Shown one piece after another: positions 1-7,246 of a stretch of 64,000 bases of DNA (its first letter is position 1; the number at the start of each line of letters is the position of its first letter). The notes beneath the pieces were generated by a model. The model had not been told where the DNA came from. It saw nothing but the letters and a program-made list of their open reading frames with translations, and made no database searches. Source of the stretch: Pseudomonas yamanorum (GTDB lineage: Bacteria > Pseudomonadota > Gammaproteobacteria > Pseudomonadales > Pseudomonadaceae); the NCBI RefSeq assembly GCF_013386765.1, contig NZ_JACARE010000015.1, forward strand, positions 133,884 through 197,883, written 5' to 3'. A program made the position numbers and the translations under genes.

Positions 1-8
1 CCCAGGAT

Positions 9-90
9 TTTTGGGGCCGCTGCGCAGCCCAGCGGGAGCAAGCTCCCTCGCCACAGCAAGCTGCCTCACCACAGCAAGCTCCCTCACCAC
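9..90. repeat. REP element with three tandem 18-bp copies
   Basis: Positions 9-54 carry a REP-like unit of the same family as the pair at 6406-6536 (shared core GCGGGAGCAAGCTCCCTC). Its tail is followed by three head-to-tail 18-bp units at 37-54, 55-72 and 73-90, which differ by only one or two bases. The first unit is the end of the REP itself, so the array looks like local duplication of the REP tail. Nothing else is recognisable in 1-109. Confidence 0.7.
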
Positions 91-109
91 TAGGAAGCCT
101 TGCAGCAGG

Positions 110-739
110 TCAGGCCGGTGGCTGGGTCTGGAGCATCGACGGGCGCTGACTCACCTCGGCATACCAGGCAGCCAGTCGTGGATGGCTCGACCGCCACTGC
201 ATGTCCGGGTGGCGGAAATCCAGATAAGCCAGCGCACAGGCCACGCTGATTGCAGCCACGTCAAACGGCCCGGCCAGTTCGGCGATGGCGTCCTGTTCCA
301 GCATGTCGAGCGCGCGGCGGATCTTGTCGCGCTGGCCTTCCAGCCACAGGTCCCAGTGTTTTTCCACCGGGCGCATGGCAGTTTCATAACGCACCAGCAC
401 GGCGGCATCCATGATCCCGTCGGCCGTCGAGGCCAGGGTCAGGCGGCGCCAGCGAGCCGGGCCGTCGCGGGGGATCAGCGGCGTGCCGGTATGTTGGTAG
501 TCGAGGTAATCGAGGATCACCCGGCTGTCATGCAGTGCATTGCCGTCGGCCAGGCGCAGCGCGGGGATCTTGCCCAGCGCGTTGTCCAGGATCACATCGG
601 CGTCGGGCGCGACCGGCGTCGGCACGCACGCATGCAAGGTCACGCGGTCCAGTTGGCCGGTCTCGTGCAACAGCACCCGTACTTTGCGCACAAACGGCGA
701 GGCAGGGTTGTGGAACAACGTCATGCTGGGGGTGGACAT
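110..739 (-). CDS. glutathione S-transferase family protein
   Basis: A 209-residue protein with GST architecture: a thioredoxin-fold N-terminal half (about 1-80, beginning TLFHNPASPFVRKVRVLL) and an all-helical C-terminal half containing the usual FDVAAISVACALAYLDFR stretch. Such enzymes conjugate or reduce electrophiles using glutathione in the cytoplasm; the substrate cannot be told. Two in-frame ATGs lie 6 bp apart. I prefer the inner one (739) because GAGGA sits 6 nt before it, whereas it directly abuts the outer one (745). It is transcribed in the same direction as the iron genes upstream but separated from them, with no sign of coupling. Family assignment is firm, subclass unknown. Confidence 0.85.
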   Translation of the reverse strand: MSTPSMTLFHNPASPFVRKVRVLLHETGQLDRVTLHACVPTPVAPDADVILDNALGKIPALRLADGNALHDSRVILDYLDYQHTGTPLIPRDGPARWRRLTLASTADGIMDAAVLVRYETAMRPVEKHWDLWLEGQRDKIRRALDMLEQDAIAELAGPFDVAAISVACALAYLDFRHPDMQWRSSHPRLAAWYAEVSQRPSMLQTQPPA

Positions 740-774
740 GGGCATTCCTCGGAAAAGGGCAGCGCTAATCTATC

Positions 775-951
775 TCAACGCTTGAGCAACGCCCAGCTGC
801 CAATGACCGCTGGAATGCCCAGCCCGACCCAGCTCAACGAATCCCACAACCCGTCCCCCAGCAACGCCGCAAACAACCCGGCCGCGCTCAGCAGCCCGAT
901 GGCCAGCGGAATGCCGAAGACCTTCCAGAAACTCGACTGTCTCGGCTTCAT
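775..951 (-). CDS. small two-helix membrane protein of the siderophore module
   Basis: A 58-residue protein starting MKPRQSSFWKVFGIPLAIG, with two hydrophobic stretches (about 9-30 and 37-55) and positive ends, so it should be an inner-membrane protein. The ATG at 951 overlaps the TGA of the PepSY gene (ATGA), so the two are translationally coupled; a longer reading from 981 would lie inside that gene. Short membrane proteins of unknown role often accompany PepSY reductase-like proteins in Pseudomonas iron operons. I do not recognise a named family. A role in ferrisiderophore processing is inferred only from context. Confidence 0.7.
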   Translation of the reverse strand: MKPRQSSFWKVFGIPLAIGLLSAAGLFAALLGDGLWDSLSWVGLGIPAVIGSWALLKR

Positions 952-2051
952 GACTTGCCCGCCTTGCGCCGCACCCGCCACAGGTACACGCCGCTGCCCA
1001 GGACGATGATGGTCAGCACGTCCAGCACCGCCCAGAGGATCTTCATCGGCATGCCGCCGTAGTCACCGAAGTGCAGCGGCTGGGACATGCCCATGGCGTC
1101 CATGTACCACGGGCGTTCGGCGATGGCGGTGACCTGCAGGTTGCTGGCGTCGATCAACACGGGTGTCAGCAGGTGCGACGTCAGGTGGGTGCTGCCTTTC
1201 ATGAACACCGCGTAGTGATGCTCGCTGGAAAAGCGCGTGCCGGGGAACGCGATAAAGTCCGGCTCCATGCTCGGCGCGGCCTTGGCGGCAATCGTCAGCA
1301 GGTCGGTGGCGGGCGCACGCAAGGTCAGCGGCGGGGCGTTCCTGTAGGGTTCGATCATCGCGCTGAGGCTGTCGGTGCGCCAGGCGGCGATGATCAGGTC
1401 GGCGCAGGCGCTGATCACGCCGGTTACGCCGACCACCAAGGCCCAGGTCAGGGTCACCACGCCGATCAGGTTGTGCAGGTCGAGCCAGCGCAGGCGCGTG
1501 GACTTGTCCTGGCGCACCGTGGCGAACTTCAACCGGCGCATGAACGGCAGGTACAACACCGTGCCGGAGATGATCGCCAGCACAAACAGAATGCCCATGA
1601 ACGCCAGCAGCAACTTGCCCGGCAGCCCGGCGAACATGTCGACGTGCAGGCGCAGCAGGAACATCGTCAGCCCGCCGTTGGCCGCGGGTGTTTCCACGGC
1701 CTCGCCGGTGCGGGCGTCGAGCATGAAGGTGTGGGAGGCGTTGGGTTCGGTGCCGGCGGTGGCGGCCATGATTGCGATCACGCCGTTCTTGTCGTCTTCG
1801 TCCCAGGCCAGGTATTGCATGGCTTCGCCGGGGCGATGGGCCTGGGCCTTGGCCACCAGCTGTTCGAGGTTCAACTGTGGGGTGTCGGCGGGCATCTGTG
1901 CCAGCTCGGGCTCGTTGCCCAGCAGGTGATCGATCTCGTGGTGGAAGATCAACGGCAGGCCGGTGAGGGCGAGCAGCAGCAGGAATACGGTGCAGACGAG
2001 GCTGGTCCAGGTGTGGATGAAGGACCAGCGGCGGATGGTTTTGCTTTTCAT
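948..2051 (-). CDS. PepSY-associated transmembrane protein (putative ferrisiderophore reductase)
   Basis: A 367-residue inner-membrane protein of the PepSY_TM family. It has an N-terminal helix (about 15-35), a large periplasmic PepSY region, paired central helices (about 145-170 and 190-220) and a C-terminal helix (about 335-360) ending in a basic tail. Proteins of this family next to TonB receptors (FoxB, PiuB and FpvG types) help release or reduce iron from imported siderophores at the periplasmic face. It lies 61 bp after the receptor gene on the same strand and overlaps the small membrane protein downstream by ATGA. The family is clear; the reductase role is inferred from relatives. Confidence 0.82.
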   Translation of the reverse strand: MKSKTIRRWSFIHTWTSLVCTVFLLLLALTGLPLIFHHEIDHLLGNEPELAQMPADTPQLNLEQLVAKAQAHRPGEAMQYLAWDEDDKNGVIAIMAATAGTEPNASHTFMLDARTGEAVETPAANGGLTMFLLRLHVDMFAGLPGKLLLAFMGILFVLAIISGTVLYLPFMRRLKFATVRQDKSTRLRWLDLHNLIGVVTLTWALVVGVTGVISACADLIIAAWRTDSLSAMIEPYRNAPPLTLRAPATDLLTIAAKAAPSMEPDFIAFPGTRFSSEHHYAVFMKGSTHLTSHLLTPVLIDASNLQVTAIAERPWYMDAMGMSQPLHFGDYGGMPMKILWAVLDVLTIIVLGSGVYLWRVRRKAGKS

Positions 2052-2112
2052 TTTCTAGCCTTCAGACACACCGAAGCCGCCCATGGGGCGGCCTGGTTGT
2101 TAGCTCAGTCGA

Positions 2113-4542
2113 TTACCACTGGTAGGTGGCACTGGCGACTACGCTGCGTTGGTCGCCGTAGTAGCAGTAGGACGCATCACAGGTGGAAATGTAGTCCTTG
2201 TCGAACAGGTTGGTGGCGTTGAGTTTCACCGATGCGCCTTTGAGGCTGTTGTCCAGGCGGCCGAGGTCGTAGTGCACGGAGGCGTCGAACACGGTGTAGG
2301 CGTTGGCCTTGCCCAGCCAGGTATTGCCCTGGTCTCCATAGGTGTTGCCGGTGTAACGGGCGCCCGCGCCAATGCCGAAACCGTCGAGCACGCCGGCGTG
2401 CCAGGTGTAGTCGGTCCACAGGGACGCTTGCTGGTTGGGCATCAGTTGCAGGCGGTTGCCTTTGTATTGGCCTTTTTGTACTTCGGATTTGGCCAGGGTG
2501 TAAGCGGCGATCACCTTGAGGTTCTCGGTCACATCAGACACCGCTTCAAGCTCCAGGCCCTTGACCTTCACTTCGCCGGTCTGGTTGGTGATCGACTGGC
2601 CACCGGCCCCGAAGCTGGTAACCAGCACGTTCTTTTGGGTCAGGTCATACACCGCAGCACTCAGCAGGGTATTTGAGCCGGGCGGCTGATACTTGACCCC
2701 CATTTCCCATTGCTTGCCTTCAGTGGGTTTGTACGACTCGGTCGGCGAGACGCTGGCGTTGCTCGCGGGCTGGAACGACTCGGCGTAGGAGAGGTACGGA
2801 ACGAAGCCCGAATCGAACACGTAACTCAGCGCAGCGTTACCGCTGAAATTCTTGCTGCGGTCGGTATTGGTCGCGTCGTTCTTGTTGAAGTACGTGGTGC
2901 CTTGGTGCACCCAGTCTTCACGGCCACCGAGGGTCAGGCGCCACTTGTCCAGGGCCATCTGGTCCTGGGCGTAGAGGCCAGTCTGGATGGTTTTCTGGTT
3001 GTAGTCGTAATAAGCGGTGGAGCGCGCCGGGCGCACCACCGGCTGGGTGTTGACCGGGTTGTAGAGGTTGACCGTCCCGCCGTCACCGAAGATCGACAGG
3101 TACGAGGTGTCGGTGCGCTGATGGTCCAGGCCGAGCAGCACGGTGTGGGTGATGTCGCCGGTGGCGAAGTCAGCCTGAAAATTGTTGTCGACGGCGAACT
3201 GGCCGATGTTTTCGTCCACATTGGTCGACGAGCGGCTGGTGTTGCCCTCGGCATCAATGGTCGAGAAACCGTAGGACCCCACGGTCAATTGCTGGAAGGA
3301 CAACTCCGATTTGGTGTAGCGCAGGTTCTGCTTGAACTGCCAGGTATCGTTGAAGCGATGCTCAAAGGCATAGCCCAGCGCGTAGTAGGTGCGGTCGTAG
3401 TACTCGTAGTCGGGATCGCCCAGGTTCTTGTGATGAGACACGTCGCCCAGCGGCGATTTGATCTTGGTGCCGACAATCGGCAGGAACTGGCTGGTGGCGC
3501 CGGTATCGTCACGAGTGAACTGCGACAGGAAAGTCAGCTTGGTGTCGGTATCAATATTCCAGGTCAGGCTGGGGGCGATGTTGTAGCGCTTGTTGTCGAT
3601 GTGATCGACCTGGGTACCGGCATCGCGCACTACACCGCTGAGGCCGTAGAGAAATTTACCTTCATCATCAATCTTGCCGGTGCTGGCGAAGTTGATCTGA
3701 CGATAGTTGTCGCTGCCGTACTGCACCTGAATGGCGTTGCTCGATTCAGCGCTTGGGCGGCGGCTGACCATGTCCAGCAGGCCGCCCGGTGGCGTCTGGC
3801 CGTAGACCGACGAGGCCGGGCCACGCAGCAGGGCGAGGCGGTCGAGGTTCCAGGTTTCCGCCTTCGGGTTGGCGTACACGCCGCGCGGTAGTGGCAGGCC
3901 GTCGAGGAATTGCGTGGGTTCGAAGCCGCGCACACGCATCCAGTCGTAGCGGGTGTCGCTGCCGTAGCTGGCGGACACGATGCCGGGCATGTACTTCACG
4001 GCGTCATCCAGGTTCTGGACGTTGCGGTCCTGCATTTGCTGACGGGTGGCGACAGAAATCGAGCGCGGGGCTTCCACCAGCGCGGTATCGGTCTTGGTGC
4101 CGGCGGCGGTGCGAGACGCCAGGTATCCATCAACCGGCCCCCAGGCACTTTCCGCATCGGCTTGCCCGGTAATACTGGTCTCCGGCAACGCCACAACCCC
4201 ATCCGGAATCGCTACCAGGCTGAACGTGCCTGCACTGCTCTGCTCCAGTTGCAGCCCGGTCCCACGCAACGCCTCGCGCAACGCGCCCTGTGCATCGAAT
4301 TGGCCCTTCACCGGTGCGGAAGTCTTACCCGACGCCAACCCAGGATTCAGCGTCAGCGCCAAACCCGCCTGGCTGGCGATCTGGTTCAGCGTGGTGGCCA
4401 ATGGTGCTGCCGGCAGGTTGTAGGCGCGCACGCTGGAGGCCTGTTCGGCGGCAATCAGCTGGGTGCTGGCCAGCGGGGCGCTGAGGGCTATGGCCACGGC
4501 TAACAGGCTGGGGCGCAACAAGGTGTCTAGCGTGCGGGACAT
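2113..4542 (-). CDS. TonB-dependent ferrisiderophore receptor with signalling (STN) domain, hydroxamate type
   Basis: An 809-residue outer-membrane transporter. It has a signal peptide (about 1-32), a secretin/TonB N-terminal signalling domain (about 36-112), a plug domain (about 155-290, with the APRSISVATRQQMQDRN segment typical of siderophore receptors) and a 22-strand barrel ending in an aromatic residue (YQW). The cysteine-containing loop near the C-terminus (STCDASYCYYGDQR) resembles FhuA/FiuA/FoxA receptors for ferrichrome or ferrioxamine. The STN domain and the FecI/FecR genes upstream indicate a cell-surface signalling receptor that switches on its own synthesis when loaded. A Fur box precedes it. 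The exact siderophore cannot be read from the sequence. Confidence 0.92.
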   Translation of the reverse strand: MSRTLDTLLRPSLLAVAIALSAPLASTQLIAAEQASSVRAYNLPAAPLATTLNQIASQAGLALTLNPGLASGKTSAPVKGQFDAQGALREALRGTGLQLEQSSAGTFSLVAIPDGVVALPETSITGQADAESAWGPVDGYLASRTAAGTKTDTALVEAPRSISVATRQQMQDRNVQNLDDAVKYMPGIVSASYGSDTRYDWMRVRGFEPTQFLDGLPLPRGVYANPKAETWNLDRLALLRGPASSVYGQTPPGGLLDMVSRRPSAESSNAIQVQYGSDNYRQINFASTGKIDDEGKFLYGLSGVVRDAGTQVDHIDNKRYNIAPSLTWNIDTDTKLTFLSQFTRDDTGATSQFLPIVGTKIKSPLGDVSHHKNLGDPDYEYYDRTYYALGYAFEHRFNDTWQFKQNLRYTKSELSFQQLTVGSYGFSTIDAEGNTSRSSTNVDENIGQFAVDNNFQADFATGDITHTVLLGLDHQRTDTSYLSIFGDGGTVNLYNPVNTQPVVRPARSTAYYDYNQKTIQTGLYAQDQMALDKWRLTLGGREDWVHQGTTYFNKNDATNTDRSKNFSGNAALSYVFDSGFVPYLSYAESFQPASNASVSPTESYKPTEGKQWEMGVKYQPPGSNTLLSAAVYDLTQKNVLVTSFGAGGQSITNQTGEVKVKGLELEAVSDVTENLKVIAAYTLAKSEVQKGQYKGNRLQLMPNQQASLWTDYTWHAGVLDGFGIGAGARYTGNTYGDQGNTWLGKANAYTVFDASVHYDLGRLDNSLKGASVKLNATNLFDKDYISTCDASYCYYGDQRSVVASATYQW

Positions 4543-4614
4543 ACGGCGGCTCCTGAATGGAAATATTTCTCAATTGCCTATGTGCCGAACGAGATGCAAA
4601 AAGTGATAGGGCCC

Positions 4615-4633
4615 AATGAAAATAATTTCTATT
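4615..4633 (-). promoter_or_regulatory. Fur box upstream of the TonB receptor
   Basis: The 19-bp stretch AATGAAAATAATTTCTATT is a close match to the Pseudomonas Fur operator (interleaved GATAAT-like hexamers) and lies about 75 bp before the receptor start. It implies iron-dependent repression of the receptor independent of its sigma factor gene. Confidence 0.75.
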
Positions 4634-4667
4634 TGGGTCCGCATCGGTGGCTCCAGGCGCTATTTCC

Positions 4668-4781
4668 CGTAGCAGCTGTCGAGCCTGAGCGAGGCTGCGT
4701 TGGCAGCGCTGCCGAACCTTCGCCTGGCATCGCACTGAGTCGCGCCCGACGCAGCCTCGCTTAGGCTCGACAGCTGCTACG
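4668..4781. repeat. REPIN: paired inverted REP elements
   Basis: Two 33-bp arms (4668-4700 and 4749-4781) are reverse complements with one mismatch and are separated by 48 bp. Each contains the core CTCGACAGCTGCTAC in one orientation. A single related arm is found at 9892-9937. The element fills the gap between fecR and the receptor gene and may also limit read-through. Confidence 0.85.
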
Positions 4782-4784
4782 TGG

Positions 4785-5762
4785 CTATTGCGTGGGCGGC
4801 TTGGCCTTTACGGTGACCCACCACGGTGTGTGCTGCTCGATTTGCACCGGCAAGGTCGGCAGCAACGCGTTCAGCGCCAGGTTGGTGTCGTGCAGCGGGA
4901 AGCTGCCGGTGATCCGCAGGTCGGCCACCTGTTTATCCACACCCAGGTACCCGCTGCGGTAGCGGCTCAGTTCCTCAACCACATCGCCGAGGCGGGCGTT
5001 GTCCACCACCAGCATGCCGCGGGTCCAGGCGTCGGTGCCGGGGTTTACGGCCAGCATCGGGCCGAGGCCGTCGCGGCGCATCAGCACTTGCTGGCCTTCC
5101 TTGAAGACCTGCTCCTGGTGCAGCGCCTCGGGCTGCGCGCCGACGGCAGACTGCAACACGCTCAGGCGCGTGCCGTCGTCTTCGCGCTTGACGATAAACC
5201 GCGTGCCCAGGGCCCGCAGGCTGCCTTCGCGGGTTTCGACAAAAAACGGGCGGGCGTCGTTGTGGCCGGTCTCGACGAGGATCTCGCCTTCCTGCAACAC
5301 GATCAGCCGGCGTTTCTCGTCGAAGCGTACGTCGATGGCGCTGTGGGTATTGAGGTTGATCACCGTGCCGTCGGCCAGCTTCAGGGTGCGCTGTTCGCCG
5401 GTGGCGGTGCGCTGGTCGGCCAGCCAATAGTTGAGCGGCAGGTAGCGCTGGCCGGCGAACAACACCAGGCCGCACACCAGCACCACACTGGCCAGGCCGC
5501 TGCCGAGCTTGCGCACACGGCGGCGAATGCCTTCGCGGGACTGCAACAGCGCCGCCCGGGCCGGGCCCGAGGCCGCGCTGAAACGCTGATCGAGCATCCC
5601 CAACTGGCGCCAGGCCCGGGCATGTTCTTCATCGCTGGCCAGCCATTTGGCGAACTCTTCCTGCTCCACGGCGCTGCCGTCGCCCGAATCGAGGGACAGT
5701 TGCCAGGCAATGGCCGCGTCGAGCACCCGTGCCGACACCGGCCTGGAACTGACCGGGCTCAC
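4785..5762 (-). CDS. FecR family anti-sigma/sigma regulator
   Basis: A 325-residue inner-membrane regulator. An N-terminal cytoplasmic DUF4880-type region (DAAIAWQLSLDSG, then EEFAKWLASDEEHARAWRQL) is followed by one membrane helix at about 85-106. The rest is periplasmic and contains the FecR domain (TATGEQRTLKLADGTVINLN). It receives the signal from the STN domain of the receptor and controls the cognate ECF sigma factor. I place the start at the GTG at 5762, which overlaps the sigma-factor stop as GTGA; the longer reading from 5792 would intrude into that gene. The overlap shows translational coupling. Confidence 0.88.
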   Translation of the reverse strand: MSPVSSRPVSARVLDAAIAWQLSLDSGDGSAVEQEEFAKWLASDEEHARAWRQLGMLDQRFSAASGPARAALLQSREGIRRRVRKLGSGLASVVLVCGLVLFAGQRYLPLNYWLADQRTATGEQRTLKLADGTVINLNTHSAIDVRFDEKRRLIVLQEGEILVETGHNDARPFFVETREGSLRALGTRFIVKREDDGTRLSVLQSAVGAQPEALHQEQVFKEGQQVLMRRDGLGPMLAVNPGTDAWTRGMLVVDNARLGDVVEELSRYRSGYLGVDKQVADLRITGSFPLHDTNLALNALLPTLPVQIEQHTPWWVTVKAKPPTQ

Positions 5763-6277
5763 AGCGGCTCGCCATACAGGGCGATGTAGCACTGGCGAAT
5801 GCCCTGGGCCAGGTACTGCCGCACGCGGGGCACGGAAACCCCCAGGCGCTGGGCGATTTCGGCGTGGCCCAGGCCATCGAGGCGGTTATAGAGGAAGGCC
5901 GCACGGGCTTTGCTGGAGAGTTTGCCCAACAAGCGGTCGATGGCCTTGAGGTCTTCGAGGATCAGTTGCTGATCTTCCGGGGACGGGTGTTCGCTTTCCG
6001 GGATCAGCATCAGTTCGGTGAGGTAGGCCTGTTCCAGCGCGGCGCGGCGGAAGTAATCGAACAGCAGGCCCTTGGCGATGGCCACCAGGAAGGCCCGGGG
6101 CTCGCGGGGTTCGCGCAGTTCTTCACGGCCCAGCAGGCGCATGAAGGTGTCCTGGCTCAGGTCTTCGGCACGGCTGGGGCAGGCCACGTTGCGTCGCAGC
6201 CACGCCAACAGCCAGCTGCGATGGTCGCGGTACAACGCGCCAACAAGCTCACTGTGGGGACTTTGGATTGACGACAA
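5759..6277 (-). CDS. FecI-like ECF sigma factor
   Basis: An iron-starvation extracytoplasmic-function sigma factor of about 172 residues. Region 2 holds SRAEDLSQDTFMRLL and REPRAFLVAIAKGLLFDYFRR; region 4 holds LDGLGHAEIAQRLGVSVPRVRQYLAQG. It directs RNA polymerase to the receptor gene when FecR passes on the surface signal. The start is uncertain: the frame stays open to 6382, but that would run through the Fur box, so I prefer the TTG at 6277, which gives the N-terminus (M)SSIQSPHSELV typical of the family and size. It overlaps fecR by GTGA. Confidence 0.82.
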   Translation of the reverse strand: MSSIQSPHSELVGALYRDHRSWLLAWLRRNVACPSRAEDLSQDTFMRLLGREELREPREPRAFLVAIAKGLLFDYFRRAALEQAYLTELMLIPESEHPSPEDQQLILEDLKAIDRLLGKLSSKARAAFLYNRLDGLGHAEIAQRLGVSVPRVRQYLAQGIRQCYIALYGEPL

Positions 6278-6304
6278 GGCGACACCGATCGGAAAGTTTA
6301 AACT

Positions 6305-6323
6305 AACGAGAATTATTCGCGAT
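6305..6323 (-). promoter_or_regulatory. Fur box upstream of the fecI-like sigma gene
   Basis: The sequence AACGAGAATTATTCGCGAT aligns with the operator before the receptor gene and with the Fur consensus (AT-rich GAGAATTATT core). It lies about 28 bp before the proposed TTG start, where it would cover the promoter. Confidence 0.6.
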
Positions 6324-6405
6324 TGTGGCAGAGGCGTCGTACGGGTGCAATTGGCGTTGGTCGGGTGGCGGCGTAATGACATCTTTTATGATGATGCAGC
6401 TTGTT

Positions 6406-6536
6406 GTGGCGAGGGAGCTTGCTCCCGCTCGGCTGCGCAGCGGCCGCAATCCAGGCTATGCATTCACTCAGTAGGAGAGCGGTCGGCTGGTTTTGGGGGC
6501 GCTTCGCACCCCAGCGGGAGCAAGCTCCCTCACCAC
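6406..6536. repeat. REPIN: inverted pair of REP elements
   Basis: Left arm 6406-6447 (GTGGCGAGGGAGCTTGCTCC...) and right arm 6491-6536 (ending GAGCAAGCTCCCTCACCAC) are inverted copies of the REP family also seen at 9-54. The pair sits between the stop of the exonuclease gene and the start of the sigma gene. Confidence 0.8.
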
Positions 6537-6538
6537 GA

Positions 6539-7246
6539 TTATAAGGAGGGGGCCTGTTTGCGACGTTTCCATTGACCAAGGCGCTCCTGCAAGGCCTTGG
6601 GGCTGTCGATCTGCTGCTGCCGGGCCCGGTTGAACAGAATCAACATCAACTCTGCCGTCGCCAACGCATCTGCACTCGCATGGTGACGCTCGCCCACCTG
6701 CAGTTTGAAATGCCCGATCCAGTCATCCAGCCCGGCCTCGCGGATGTTCGCGTCGGGGCACAGCAGCGGGGCGATGTCGGCCACGTCCAGGAATGGGTGG
6801 TTCAGGCGATAGCCCAGGCTGTCCTTGAGGGCCCGGCACAGCATGTGTTGATCGAAGGGCGCATGGAACGCCAGCAACGGGCTGTCGCCGACAAACTCCA
6901 TAAAGTCCATCAACGCTTCAGCCGGATCACTGCCCGCGGCAATGGCGCTGGGGCCTAGGCCGTGGATCAGCACGCTGGGGCTGAGCTTGGTCTCGGCCCG
7001 GTGCAGGGTGCGTTCGAACAGTTGGGAGAAGTCCACCGCGCCGTCCTCGATCACCACGGCGCCAATCGACAACACCAGGTCGCGATTGAGGTTCAGGCCG
7101 CTGGTTTCCAGGTCCACCACCACCCAGCGCTGGGCCCGTAGCGATCCGCCTGCCAGTTCCCGTGGCTTGGGCAGTTGCTCGACACGCCGCTGTTGCGCCG
7201 CGTCCAGGCCCGGTTTGGCTTTGCGCAACCAGCCAAACAAACTCAC
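6539..7246 (-). CDS. DnaQ-like 3'-5' exonuclease (DEDDh family)
   Basis: A 235-residue protein with the three exonuclease motifs of the DnaQ superfamily: VVDLETSGLN (about residue 50, D and E metal ligands), HAPFDQHML (about 135, D) and HHASADALATAEL (about 197, H and D). It should trim DNA or RNA 3' ends; similarity is to the epsilon-like exonucleases fused or paired with CBS-domain proteins, not to dnaQ itself. The GTG start at 7246 overlaps the stop of the upstream CBS/DUF294 gene (GTGA), so the longer open frame to 7750 is not used. The coupling suggests a joint but undefined role. Confidence 0.87.
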   Translation of the reverse strand: MSLFGWLRKAKPGLDAAQQRRVEQLPKPRELAGGSLRAQRWVVVDLETSGLNLNRDLVLSIGAVVIEDGAVDFSQLFERTLHRAETKLSPSVLIHGLGPSAIAAGSDPAEALMDFMEFVGDSPLLAFHAPFDQHMLCRALKDSLGYRLNHPFLDVADIAPLLCPDANIREAGLDDWIGHFKLQVGERHHASADALATAELMLILFNRARQQQIDSPKALQERLGQWKRRKQAPSL

